A stretch of DNA of 64,000 nt from JBHIEE01 sp046760445 (lineage in GTDB: Bacteria; Acidobacteriota; Aminicenantia; JdFR-78): assembly GCA_046760445.1 (NCBI GenBank), contig JBHIEE010000001.1, forward strand, positions 27,430 to 91,429, given 5' to 3'. A program made the position numbers and the translations under genes. Below are positions 15,262 through 23,896 of the stretch, one piece after another (positions within the stretch are counted from its first letter, which is position 1; every line of letters starts with the position of its first letter). Under the pieces are notes generated by a model, which had not been told where the DNA came from, did not search any database, and saw nothing but the letters and a program-made list of their open reading frames with translations.

Positions 15262-18200
15262 GTGTCTTTTCTCCCTCGCACTCAATATGAATTACTCCAG
15301 AAAATTGATGAATGTAAAGTCTCCTCTCTCTATCAGGCTTATGATTATTTACACAATCAAGAACTGTTGATTAAAATATTTCCTCCTGGTTCTCATATCT
15401 CTTGGAAGTGTTTAACCAAATTTCCTTTTTTGCTTCATCCTAATATTCTTCCCATAACTGATACAGGTTACCTGTTTAAAAATAAATTTTTCACAGCCAG
15501 TCCAAAAATTGAAGGATTACCCCTTTCTTCCTCTCTTTCTCAAGCCAAAGAGGATTTTATTTCCATAGCTTTTCAATTAGCTAATGCCCTTTCTTTTTTG
15601 CATCAGCAAGAAATTATCCATCGGGATATTTCTCTCAATAATATTATCTTGACCCCAGAAGGAAGGATATATCTCGCTGATTTAGATTTTTGTTGGTCTA
15701 TTTCTTCCCGTCAATCTAAGAGAATAGTAGTTGGAACTTTTCCCTATCTTAAGCCAGAAATAATTCAAAGGAAGGAATATTATACTTATCAATCAGACCT
15801 TTATGCTTTGGGTATTGTTTTATTAGAATCATACTTAGGGGAGAAATTTGTTCAAAAGACCCCTGATTTTCGGATTAACCAGGAGATTGATTTAGTTGAA
15901 GAGACAGGAATTCAAAGGCTAATTGAAAAACTTCTCGGAATGGAAAGGAAAAAATATGAAAAAGGAAAGGATTTTTTATTAGATTTGTTAATCTATATTC
16001 AGAAGAATAAAATTTCACTCGAAAAAATTCCTCTAGAGTATTTAATTGGATTTACCTTTCTGGAAGAGAGGAGAGAAGAAAAGATACTTAAAGGAATATT
16101 AGCTCAAGTAGAAGATTCCCATTCCCGGATAGCAGTATTAATTGGTGAAAAGGAATGTGGAAAAACTTCCCTTCTTAATAATTTTTGGTTAAGGAATAAA
16201 TCTTCATCTTCTCTAGGTGTATTTTTGAAAGGAGAGAAATTTTTTAGCTTTCTTAACTCATTAAGCCAACAGTTAAAATTTTTAATCTCTGAGGAAAACC
16301 TTTTTTCGATTAATGATTTTTTTCGGCTTAGAGAGAATCAAAACTTAGATTCATTGACTTTTTCTCAATCAGCTAAATTTTCTTTTTTTGAAGAGATGCT
16401 CTCCTGTTTAAAGCAGATTATTGCTAAAACCAAATGCTCAAGTTTTATCTTCATTGTCGATGATATTGATCAGAGCGATTCTTTGCTTAAAGAATGCTTA
16501 GACTATTTGACTAAAAATTCCCAGAAACTTCCCATTTTGTATATTTTTTCCGTATCTAATCAGAACTCATTTCTCAGTTCTGATTTTTCTGAGATTAGAA
16601 TTAAACAATTATCCTTGGAACAATATGAAAGAACAGTTTATTTCCCTTTTTCTACTAAGAAGGGTTTTTTTAAATATTTATACTTAAAAAGTTCGGGTCA
16701 TCCCTTTTATTTTGTGGAAATATTGAGAGAATTTTTAAAAACGAAAGAAAAATGCTTGGATTTTTTGCTTTCAGAGGAACAAAGCTATGACTTTTCTTTT
16801 GTTAAGTCTCCTGTGATTAGAGACTTATATCAAAAGAAAGTATCTCGACTTAACCCCATTGAAAAAGAACTATTAGAATTTTGTTCATTTTTTCCTGATA
16901 AATTTGAGATTGACCAAATTTCCTATCAAAAGCCATATCCTAATATTCAAAAATCTTTATCTCGGTTAGTCGAATTTGGTTTTATAAAAAGAGTAGATGA
17001 GGATAAGTATTGTTTTCTTCAGCCTTGGAAGGATTTGATTTATAGTCAGATTTCCAAAGAGAAACGAAAGGAAATTCATGCTAATTTAGCCCATCAGGCA
17101 GTAAAAGAAGGATTATCTAAATCAACCATAGCTTTTCACTTCCTTCACAGTCAGGATTGCTCGAAAGGAATAAAATTTGCCTTAGAAGCAGCCATAGAAG
17201 GAAAGGAGAAGTTAATACATGAGGATGGATTGAATATTTTAGAGCAATATCTTACGGTGGTTGACTCAATCCAAGACAATTGTCTTAAATCAAAATATTT
17301 TTTTCTTAAGGGCGAGTTAAACTTGTTAGCGGGCAATTTTTACAAGTCTCAGGAGGACTTGGAGAAAGCTCTTCAGTTTTCTATTCCAGGGGAGATTGAA
17401 CAAGGAGAGATTAGACTGAACTTAGCTCGAGCCCTCTATGGTAGTCAGAAGTATGAGTTGGCTCTAAAAGTGCTAATGGAAAATAAAAATTATTTAGATG
17501 AATTAACTTTTTCTTCCGAAATAGAATCCCTTCGTATCAAAAATAACTATTTATTAGCTAAAAATTTATGGTTGACTGGGCAAACCCAAAAAGCAATTAA
17601 TGAATTACAAAATTCATATCATCAGGCTTTAAATTTTGATGAACTTTTGGCTGCAAAAGGAAGACTTGACCTGGGGTATTTTTTAATAATGAGAGGAGAA
17701 AAAGAAGAAGCGGAAAAGCATTTGAACGAATGTCTGAAAATTTTCGAGCAATATGAAAAAATAGATGAAACTGGCTTTTGCCAGCTGTACTTGGCTTATT
17801 TAGAGAGAGAAAAACGTCACTGGAAAGAGTCACTTATTCTTTTGGAAAAAGCTCATAAAAGTTTCTCTATGGCACGGGATTTATTTTCATTGGCTAAGGT
17901 GAGCTCGGATCTCGGCCGGCATTATCTCACCATGGAAAACTGGGAAGAGGCGAAGAATTGGTTTGAGAAAAGCGAAGAATTATTTTCACAAATCAACAAT
18001 CCCCGAGGGATTACTCTAGCAAAGTTTAACTTAGGAGAAGTGGCGTTACATGAAGGTGAATGGCACCAGGCAGAGGAGATTTTTAGAGAAAGTTTAAATT
18101 TAGATAGAAAATCAGGCAATCAATGGTCAGTAGCGTATGATTTGAATAGTCTCGGTTATTTATATTATCTAAAAGGACAATTTAATTCAGCTGAAGAATG

Positions 18201-20268
18201 TTTGAAAGAAGGTGTTAAGATATTCCAATCCCTTGAGGGCTTTCAGGAAGAAGCTGATTGTTGGTCTAAATTAGCTGAACTCTATATTGAAAAAAAGGAA
18301 TACCAAATAGCTCGGGATTGTATTAGCCAAGGAAGTAAAATTGTCCAGAATATTAATTCAGCTGAGTTAAAATTAAAGTTCGGATTTCTCAGTGGAATGC
18401 TGGCTTTTTATCAGAATGATTTAATCGCAGAGAAGATAGTCTCAGATATTCTAACTGAGGCTCAGGAGATGGGAATAAAGTCCTTAGTTGGCCGAGCCTG
18501 GCTATTAAAAGGAAAAGTTCTTAAAGATAAACATCCCCGAGAGGCAAAAGCTGCTTTTTTAGAAGGAATAAGAATATTTAAAAAGCTTAAAGATCCATAT
18601 TGGCAGGCCGAAGCTTTTATTGACTACTATCAGGTCTTTCCAGATTTGCTCAGTCAATCCTCAGCCAGAGCTAATCTTCTCTGGGCAAAGGATACCTTAA
18701 AGAAATTGGCTTCTTTTAAAGCAAACTCGGCAGAGGAGTTAATTTCTCATTATCTTCCTCAAGAGGCAATAACTTACCAGATAAAGGAGGAAGCAACCGA
18801 GTGGGTGGGGCGGTCACTCCCTGCTCTCCAGCAACTTCAGCCACCCTCTGGTATTCTCAACCAGCTTTTAGACTTGATTCTTCAGGAAATTCCAGCCGAA
18901 AGGGCAGCAGCTTTTTTGCTCGATGATCAAGGAGAAATTGTTTATAGAAAGTCGCGAAATAAAAATATAGATGAACAGGATATCAGTATTAGCTTAATTA
19001 AAAGATCATTTAGAGAAAAGAGAGCGTTAATATTAAATAATCTAAAAACAGATCCTCAATTTAAAGATAATGAGAGCGTCATTATTCATGACTTGGATAG
19101 TGTCGTTTGTCTTCCTTTGACTATTGAAGGTAAGACAGCTGGGGTAATTTACTTAGATCGAAAAATAGGTTTTAGGCCATTTTCCCATCGGGATGTGGAG
19201 TTTTTAATTGCTATTTCAACACCAATTAGCTTGGTCTTGAAAAATTCTCTCGAATTTCAGACCCTGAGAGAGAAACTGGATGCTAAATATAAATTTCCCA
19301 TAATTGGGCAGTCTCGGCAGATGGAAAGGGTCTTTTCCATTATGGATAGAGTTAAAGATTTAGATGTTCCGGTTTTAATTTCAGGAGAAAGTGGAACAGG
19401 AAAGGAACTCATTGCTCGAGCAATCCATTACCAAGGAGCAAGAAAAAATAAAGAATTTGTGGCTGTTAACTGCAGTGCTTTGCCGGAGAATTTGCTGGAA
19501 GCAGAATTATTTGGCTATATTAAAGGAGCTTTCACGGGAGCAAACCGTGATAGAAAAGGGTTGATTGAGGAAGCTGAGGGTGGGACTTTTTTTCTGGATG
19601 AAATAGGGGACTTATCTCTTAGCCTTCAATCTAAATTACTTCGAGTTCTTCAGGAAAAAGAAATAAGAAGGATAGGTGAGAACAAAACCCGTAAGATTAA
19701 TGTTCGATTTATCAGTGCGACCAATAAAAATTTAGACAGGGAAATAGAAAAAGGTAATTTCAGGGAGGATCTTTACTATCGTATTAAGGTAATTCCCATT
19801 GAAGTGCCCCCACTTAGAAAAAGAAGAGAAGATATACCTTTATTGGCTGATCACTTTTTGAAAAAATATAGCCAGCAAATGGGAAAAGAAAGAGTTTATT
19901 TTTCTCCAGAAGCAATAGAAATGTTAATCAATTATTCTTGGCCAGGAAATATCAGAGAATTGGAAAATGAGATTCAGCGAATATTAGTGTTTTTAGGAGA
20001 GGAAACTTTAATTAAAAAAGAGCATCTTTCTTTTAAAATAATTCCTGAAGAGGAAAGAGAAATTACCTTTGATTCATATCCCAATCTTAGTCAGGCGAGA
20101 GAACAATTCGAGAAAAATTTTGTACTTCAGGCTTTAGTCAGAAACAACTACAATCAGTCTAAGACTGCACGAAATATTGGTCTTTCCCGTCAAGGTCTTC
20201 TTAAGGCAATGAAAAAATATAACATAGCATTAAAGAGAGACTTAATGAAAAACGAACAAGAAGAATAA
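15262..20268 (+). CDS. Giant sigma-54 activator: Ser/Thr kinase-like, AAA ATPase, TPR, GAF, AAA+ and Fis-HTH
   Basis: A single 1668-residue chain. Residues 8-250 form a Ser/Thr kinase-like domain: Lys in LLIKIF near 37, HRDISLNN near 120, DLD in place of DFG near 140, and DLYALGIVLLE. Residues about 285-560 are a STAND/AAA-type ATPase with Walker A GEKECGKTS near 295 and Walker B IFIVDDID near 397. Residues about 610-1150 are TPR-like repeats, and 1190-1335 a GAF sensor. Residues 1346-1595 are a sigma-54 interaction domain with Walker A GESGTGKE, the GAFTGA loop and Walker B GGTFFLDEIGD. Residues 1630-1655 are a Fis-type helix-turn-helix (NQSKTARNIGLSRQGLLKAM). It should open promoters with RpoN, and the front end probably senses signals. 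The GTG start has no clear ribosome site; an in-frame stop lies 15 bases upstream. Confidence 0.93.
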   Translation: MSFLPRTQYELLQKIDECKVSSLYQAYDYLHNQELLIKIFPPGSHISWKCLTKFPFLLHPNILPITDTGYLFKNKFFTASPKIEGLPLSSSLSQAKEDFISIAFQLANALSFLHQQEIIHRDISLNNIILTPEGRIYLADLDFCWSISSRQSKRIVVGTFPYLKPEIIQRKEYYTYQSDLYALGIVLLESYLGEKFVQKTPDFRINQEIDLVEETGIQRLIEKLLGMERKKYEKGKDFLLDLLIYIQKNKISLEKIPLEYLIGFTFLEERREEKILKGILAQVEDSHSRIAVLIGEKECGKTSLLNNFWLRNKSSSSLGVFLKGEKFFSFLNSLSQQLKFLISEENLFSINDFFRLRENQNLDSLTFSQSAKFSFFEEMLSCLKQIIAKTKCSSFIFIVDDIDQSDSLLKECLDYLTKNSQKLPILYIFSVSNQNSFLSSDFSEIRIKQLSLEQYERTVYFPFSTKKGFFKYLYLKSSGHPFYFVEILREFLKTKEKCLDFLLSEEQSYDFSFVKSPVIRDLYQKKVSRLNPIEKELLEFCSFFPDKFEIDQISYQKPYPNIQKSLSRLVEFGFIKRVDEDKYCFLQPWKDLIYSQISKEKRKEIHANLAHQAVKEGLSKSTIAFHFLHSQDCSKGIKFALEAAIEGKEKLIHEDGLNILEQYLTVVDSIQDNCLKSKYFFLKGELNLLAGNFYKSQEDLEKALQFSIPGEIEQGEIRLNLARALYGSQKYELALKVLMENKNYLDELTFSSEIESLRIKNNYLLAKNLWLTGQTQKAINELQNSYHQALNFDELLAAKGRLDLGYFLIMRGEKEEAEKHLNECLKIFEQYEKIDETGFCQLYLAYLEREKRHWKESLILLEKAHKSFSMARDLFSLAKVSSDLGRHYLTMENWEEAKNWFEKSEELFSQINNPRGITLAKFNLGEVALHEGEWHQAEEIFRESLNLDRKSGNQWSVAYDLNSLGYLYYLKGQFNSAEECLKEGVKIFQSLEGFQEEADCWSKLAELYIEKKEYQIARDCISQGSKIVQNINSAELKLKFGFLSGMLAFYQNDLIAEKIVSDILTEAQEMGIKSLVGRAWLLKGKVLKDKHPREAKAAFLEGIRIFKKLKDPYWQAEAFIDYYQVFPDLLSQSSARANLLWAKDTLKKLASFKANSAEELISHYLPQEAITYQIKEEATEWVGRSLPALQQLQPPSGILNQLLDLILQEIPAERAAAFLLDDQGEIVYRKSRNKNIDEQDISISLIKRSFREKRALILNNLKTDPQFKDNESVIIHDLDSVVCLPLTIEGKTAGVIYLDRKIGFRPFSHRDVEFLIAISTPISLVLKNSLEFQTLREKLDAKYKFPIIGQSRQMERVFSIMDRVKDLDVPVLISGESGTGKELIARAIHYQGARKNKEFVAVNCSALPENLLEAELFGYIKGAFTGANRDRKGLIEEAEGGTFFLDEIGDLSLSLQSKLLRVLQEKEIRRIGENKTRKINVRFISATNKNLDREIEKGNFREDLYYRIKVIPIEVPPLRKRREDIPLLADHFLKKYSQQMGKERVYFSPEAIEMLINYSWPGNIRELENEIQRILVFLGEETLIKKEHLSFKIIPEEEREITFDSYPNLSQAREQFEKNFVLQALVRNNYNQSKTARNIGLSRQGLLKAMKKYNIALKRDLMKNEQEE

Positions 20269-20300
20269 TCACCCCTTTTTGTTTTAATAGGCAGGATAAA

Positions 20301-21233
20301 GTGAGCCGATTTTTATTAAGAAGATTTACTACCACTCTAATTGTCCTCTGGGGAGTAGGAACGCTGGTTTTTTTGTTAATTCATTTTATTCCCGGAGACC
20401 CTATTGAGGCAATGTTAGGAGAGACTGCTCAACAGACTGATATTGAGGATCTGAGAGAAAGATTAGGCTTAAATCAACCATTATTAATTCAATATAAAAA
20501 CTATTTTTTGGGATTAATTCAGGGGGATTTGGGAATTTCCATTGCTTCTGGTAGAAAAGTCACTCAGGAAATTTGGCATCATTTTCCTGCTACAGCAGAA
20601 TTAGCCCTGGCAAGCATTGTGGTTGCTCTTTTAGTCTCTTTTCCTCTGGGCATTTTGGCTGCGGTGAAAAAGGATTCTCCCTGGGATATAACAGCCACGG
20701 TAGTTTCTACCTTAGGATTAGCTATCCCTAATTTCTGGCTTGGACCTTTACTAATTATTTTATTTTCAATAAAATTTGGTATCTTTCCGGTTTCAGGTCG
20801 AGGAAGTATCGCTCACCTCATTTTACCCGCAATTACATTAGGCACTGCTTTAGCAGCACTTTTAACCAGAATTATTAAAACAAGCGTTGTTGAGGAATTA
20901 AGAGAAGATTATGTCCGAACTGCTCTGGCCAAAGGATTAAGCAAGAGAAAAGTATTAATGAAACATGTTCTTAGAAATGCCTTGATTCCTATTGTGACCA
21001 TTATGGGATTACAGATTGGTAGTTTATTGACGGGAGCAATTATTACTGAGACTATATTTTCCTGGCCAGGAATAGGAAGATTAATTATTCGGGCCATAAA
21101 TCAGAGAGATTATCCCTTGGTTCAAGGAGTAATTATTTTTATTGCTTTTATTTATATTAGTGTCAATTTCATAACTGATATAGTTTATGCCATTATTGAC
21201 CCAAGAATAAGGTATGAGGCTTCACCAAGATGA
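20301..21233 (+). CDS. ABC transporter permease, DppB/OppB type
   Basis: A 310-residue inner-membrane permease of the peptide/nickel importer family with about six helices. The N-terminus (MSRFLLRRFTTTLIVLWGVGTLVFLLIHFIPGDP) and the EAA loop (EDYVRTALAKGLSKRKVLMKHVLRNALIPIV, split here around 210) are characteristic of DppB. The GTG start follows a weak AGGATAAA ribosome site. It overlaps the DppC-type gene by 4 bases (ATGA). No periplasmic binding protein or ATPase gene is adjacent, so the rest of the transporter must be encoded elsewhere. Dipeptides or oligopeptides are the likeliest substrate by family. Confidence 0.9.
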   Translation: MSRFLLRRFTTTLIVLWGVGTLVFLLIHFIPGDPIEAMLGETAQQTDIEDLRERLGLNQPLLIQYKNYFLGLIQGDLGISIASGRKVTQEIWHHFPATAELALASIVVALLVSFPLGILAAVKKDSPWDITATVVSTLGLAIPNFWLGPLLIILFSIKFGIFPVSGRGSIAHLILPAITLGTALAALLTRIIKTSVVEELREDYVRTALAKGLSKRKVLMKHVLRNALIPIVTIMGLQIGSLLTGAIITETIFSWPGIGRLIIRAINQRDYPLVQGVIIFIAFIYISVNFITDIVYAIIDPRIRYEASPR

Positions 21234-22045
21234 AAATTAGAGAGAATTTATCATTATCGCTCGGATTTTTTTTATTAATTCTAATCTCTCTTTTTGCGGT
21301 ATTGATTCCTATCTTCCACAAGGGTTCGATTACTGAAATTGACTTAGAGCATCGTCTTTCCCCTCCATCTAAATCTTATCCTCTAGGGAGAGATGAATTA
21401 GGAAGGGATGAACTGGCCAGGATTGCTTATGGAGCCAGAATTTCTTTGTTTGTTGGCTTCTCAGTTGTTTTTATTTCAGCTTTTGTAGGTCTAATTATGG
21501 GGCTCATTTCTGGGTTTGTCGGAGGAATGATGGATGAGATAATTATGCGTCTGGTAGACATTTTGCTTTCTTTTCCCGGGATATTATTAGCTATTGCTAT
21601 GGTTGCTTTTTTTGGGCCGAGCCTTCCCAATTTGATTTTTGCTTTGGTAATAACTGGATGGGTGGGCTATTCCCGCCTGGCAAGAGGTCAAGTTTTAAAA
21701 CTCAAAGAGATGGATTTCATTTTGGCTGCCCGGGCAATCGGTGCTTCTTCTTGGAGAATAATATTTCATCATTTAATGCCAAATGTTTTGCCTCTCTTGG
21801 TTGTTCAAGCCTCTCTTGGGATTGCGGCTGCTATTTTGGCTGAATCAGGACTTAGCTTTTTGGGTCTTGGAGTTCAACCTCCTACCCCTTCCTGGGGAGC
21901 AATGATAGATCAGGGGAGAAATCATCTTTTTGAAGCTTCCTGGTTAACTATATTTCCTGGAGTAGCTTTGCTAATTACTATTCTAGGATTTAATTTATTA
22001 GGTGAAGGCTTAAGGAAAATATTAACTCCTAAAGAAATAAGGTGA
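21230..22045 (+). CDS. ABC transporter permease, DppC/OppC type
   Basis: A 271-residue partner permease. The N-terminal helix (residues 8-28) is followed by the DppC loop SPPSKSYPLGRDELGRDELARI, quoted in parts: PLGRDELGRDEL near 50. The EAA motif MDFILAARAIGASSWRIIFHHLMPN lies near 160, and the GLSFLGLGVQPPTPSWGAMI block near 205 is typical of the subfamily. It is translationally coupled to the DppB-type gene by a 4-base overlap. A decayed antiporter gene on the other strand lies immediately downstream. Confidence 0.9.
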   Translation: MKIRENLSLSLGFFLLILISLFAVLIPIFHKGSITEIDLEHRLSPPSKSYPLGRDELGRDELARIAYGARISLFVGFSVVFISAFVGLIMGLISGFVGGMMDEIIMRLVDILLSFPGILLAIAMVAFFGPSLPNLIFALVITGWVGYSRLARGQVLKLKEMDFILAARAIGASSWRIIFHHLMPNVLPLLVVQASLGIAAAILAESGLSFLGLGVQPPTPSWGAMIDQGRNHLFEASWLTIFPGVALLITILGFNLLGEGLRKILTPKEIR

Positions 22046-22061
22046 TTTTTCAGATTAAATT

Positions 22062-22320
22062 TCAATAAAAAAATAAATTCATTTTTGAACTGCCGATCTG
22101 GGTCTCATCACCCCGGATTTTGGATGCCATAGTAAAGCCAGTAAAACCATAAATAGTTAAAATGATAACAGAGGCATAGTTCATTATTGCCTAAGGAAGA
22201 TACTTAAGGTTGGAACACTAATTGTTCCAGTGATATAAACCCCAGCCATACTCCAAGGTATAATAGGAACGATGATTGCACCTGACTCTTCAATAATTCG
22301 TGGCTTTGTTATTTGACATT
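22062..22320 (-). pseudogene. Remnant of an NhaC-family Na+/H+ antiporter (C-terminal end only)
   Basis: The 457-base gap between the DppC and TrmFO genes has no intact gene. On the minus strand from about 22320 it reads QITKPRIIEESGAIIVPIIP then WSMAGVYITGTISVPTL. After a frame change it reads YLP-stop-AIMNYASVIILTIYG then FTGFTMASKIRGDETQIGS, ending at a stop at 22064-22062. This matches the C-terminal end of NhaC-type antiporters (SG..T..IPW, GT..VPTLEYLPYA, IYGFTGF). One frameshift and one in-frame stop (probably a Trp codon changed to TAG) show decay. The N-terminal three quarters of the gene are missing. Confidence 0.75.
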
Positions 22321-22325
22321 TTATG

Positions 22326-22362
22326 TATTTCCTCTGTGTTCTCTATGATTTTCATAATTCTT
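22326..22362. repeat. Short repeat-family fragment beside the antiporter remnant
   Basis: CTCTGTGTTCTCTATGATTT and the following TTCATAATTC resemble TGTGTTCTCTGTGGTTTC and TTTCATAATG at about 31063-31090. It looks like a fragment of the same intergenic repeat family. The remainder, 22363-22502, shows nothing recognisable. Confidence 0.4.
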
Positions 22363-22502
22363 TCATGTTATTCTTGATACTACCGATATATGAAATTTCT
22401 TTTTCTAAAATACTTGAGCAAGGACATTTTCTTATAGCCAATTAAATATTATCTAACTTGTTTCGATTCAAGAGATTTTCAGAAATTATTATTTATCCAT
22501 GA

Positions 22503-23822
22503 TTATCGCAGGATGTCATTTTTCTTAATCCAGATTTCAAGCGTTCTCAAGGCCCTTTGAGCTAAAATAAATCTCCTTTTTCTTTTTCCTCTCACAGGGG
22601 GAGAAAGAGAAGGGAGTAGTCCAAAAGTAAATTTTACAGGCTGGAAGTTTTCTGAATTAGCTTTAGATATATAATTTCCAAGGGTTCCAAGAGCTGCTTC
22701 CTGAGGAAAGGGAAGGAGCTTTTTGCCTTGAACCAATCTTGAGACATTAATTCCTGCTATCAGTCCTGAAGCAATTGATTCAACATATCCTTCTACTCCT
22801 GACAACTGGCCAATAATGAATAAGCTTTTTCTTTTTTTTGTCTGGAAAAAATTATTAAGAATTGAAGAAGCATTAATATAGGTATTCCGATGCATCACTC
22901 CAAATCGGACAAATTCTGCCTTTTCCAATCCAGGAATCATTCGGAAAATTCTCTCTTGTTCTTTCCATTTGAGTCGTGTCTGAAATCCAACGAGCTGATA
23001 ATGTTCAACTGCTAAATCATCTTGTCGGAGCTGGACAACGGCATAGGGTCTTTTTCCTGTTTGAGGATTAATTATTCCGACAGGTCTTAATGGCCCAAAA
23101 AGAAGAGTATTCTTTCCTCGACGAGCCATTTCCTCGATAGGGAGACAACTTTCAAAAAAATTATTTTTTTCGAAAGGATGAAGTTCTACTACTTCTGCTT
23201 TGATTAAAGCCTGATAAAAATTTTCATATTTTTCTTCACTCAGCGAAGCATTCAAATAATCAGGGCTTCCTTTGTTATATCTTGATGCTCGGAAAACCTT
23301 GGTGTAATCAATTGACTCGGCCAAAACAATGGGAGAGGTGGCGTCATAAAAATAAAGATTTTCCTTCCCTGTAAATTTCATTAAATTTTGGAGAAGGTTA
23401 TCTGAAGTAAGAGGGCCAGAGGCAATAATTACTATTTCAGATGAAGGTATTTCCTTTACTTCTTTCCTTTTAATCTCAATGTTTTTATTTAATCCAATCT
23501 GGTAGGTTACCCATTCAGCAAATTTTTTACGGTCAACACAGAGAGTCTGACCTCCGGGGACCCTGAATTTTTCTGCCCCTTTTATTAGTAATGAGTCAAT
23601 TCTTTTTAATTCTTCCTTTAAAAGCCCACTTGGCGTACCAAAGTTCATTGAGCCAAGTGAATTAGAGCAAACCAGCTCAGCAAAATAGGAAGAATTATGA
23701 GCTGGGGTAAATTTCTCTGGTCTCATCTCATAAAGTAAGACTTTTATTCCCCTTTTAGCTATTTGATATGCTGCTTCTGAACCAGCAAGTCCAGCACCAA
23801 TAATAATTATTTGATTCTTCAT
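22503..23822 (-). CDS. trmFO: Folate/FAD-dependent tRNA-uridine-54 methyltransferase TrmFO
   Basis: Flavoprotein that makes ribothymidine at position 54 of tRNA using methylene-tetrahydrofolate. At 439 residues it has the usual size. The FAD-binding fold opens with IIIIGAGLAGSEAAYQIAKRG, followed by the diagnostic block LYEMRPEKFTPAHNS and ELVCSNSLGS near residues 35-57. A second family block is GQLSGVEGYVESIASGL near 345. It is transcribed alone on the minus strand. The ATG is 74 bases from the divergent nuclease gene. Confidence 0.95.
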   Translation of the reverse strand: MKNQIIIIGAGLAGSEAAYQIAKRGIKVLLYEMRPEKFTPAHNSSYFAELVCSNSLGSMNFGTPSGLLKEELKRIDSLLIKGAEKFRVPGGQTLCVDRKKFAEWVTYQIGLNKNIEIKRKEVKEIPSSEIVIIASGPLTSDNLLQNLMKFTGKENLYFYDATSPIVLAESIDYTKVFRASRYNKGSPDYLNASLSEEKYENFYQALIKAEVVELHPFEKNNFFESCLPIEEMARRGKNTLLFGPLRPVGIINPQTGKRPYAVVQLRQDDLAVEHYQLVGFQTRLKWKEQERIFRMIPGLEKAEFVRFGVMHRNTYINASSILNNFFQTKKRKSLFIIGQLSGVEGYVESIASGLIAGINVSRLVQGKKLLPFPQEAALGTLGNYISKANSENFQPVKFTFGLLPSLSPPVRGKRKRRFILAQRALRTLEIWIKKNDILR

Positions 23823-23896
23823 TTTATTAGTATTAAATTATAGCCATAAATTATTTTTAATTTAAGAGGTTATTATAGTATATTAATAAAGAAAAA

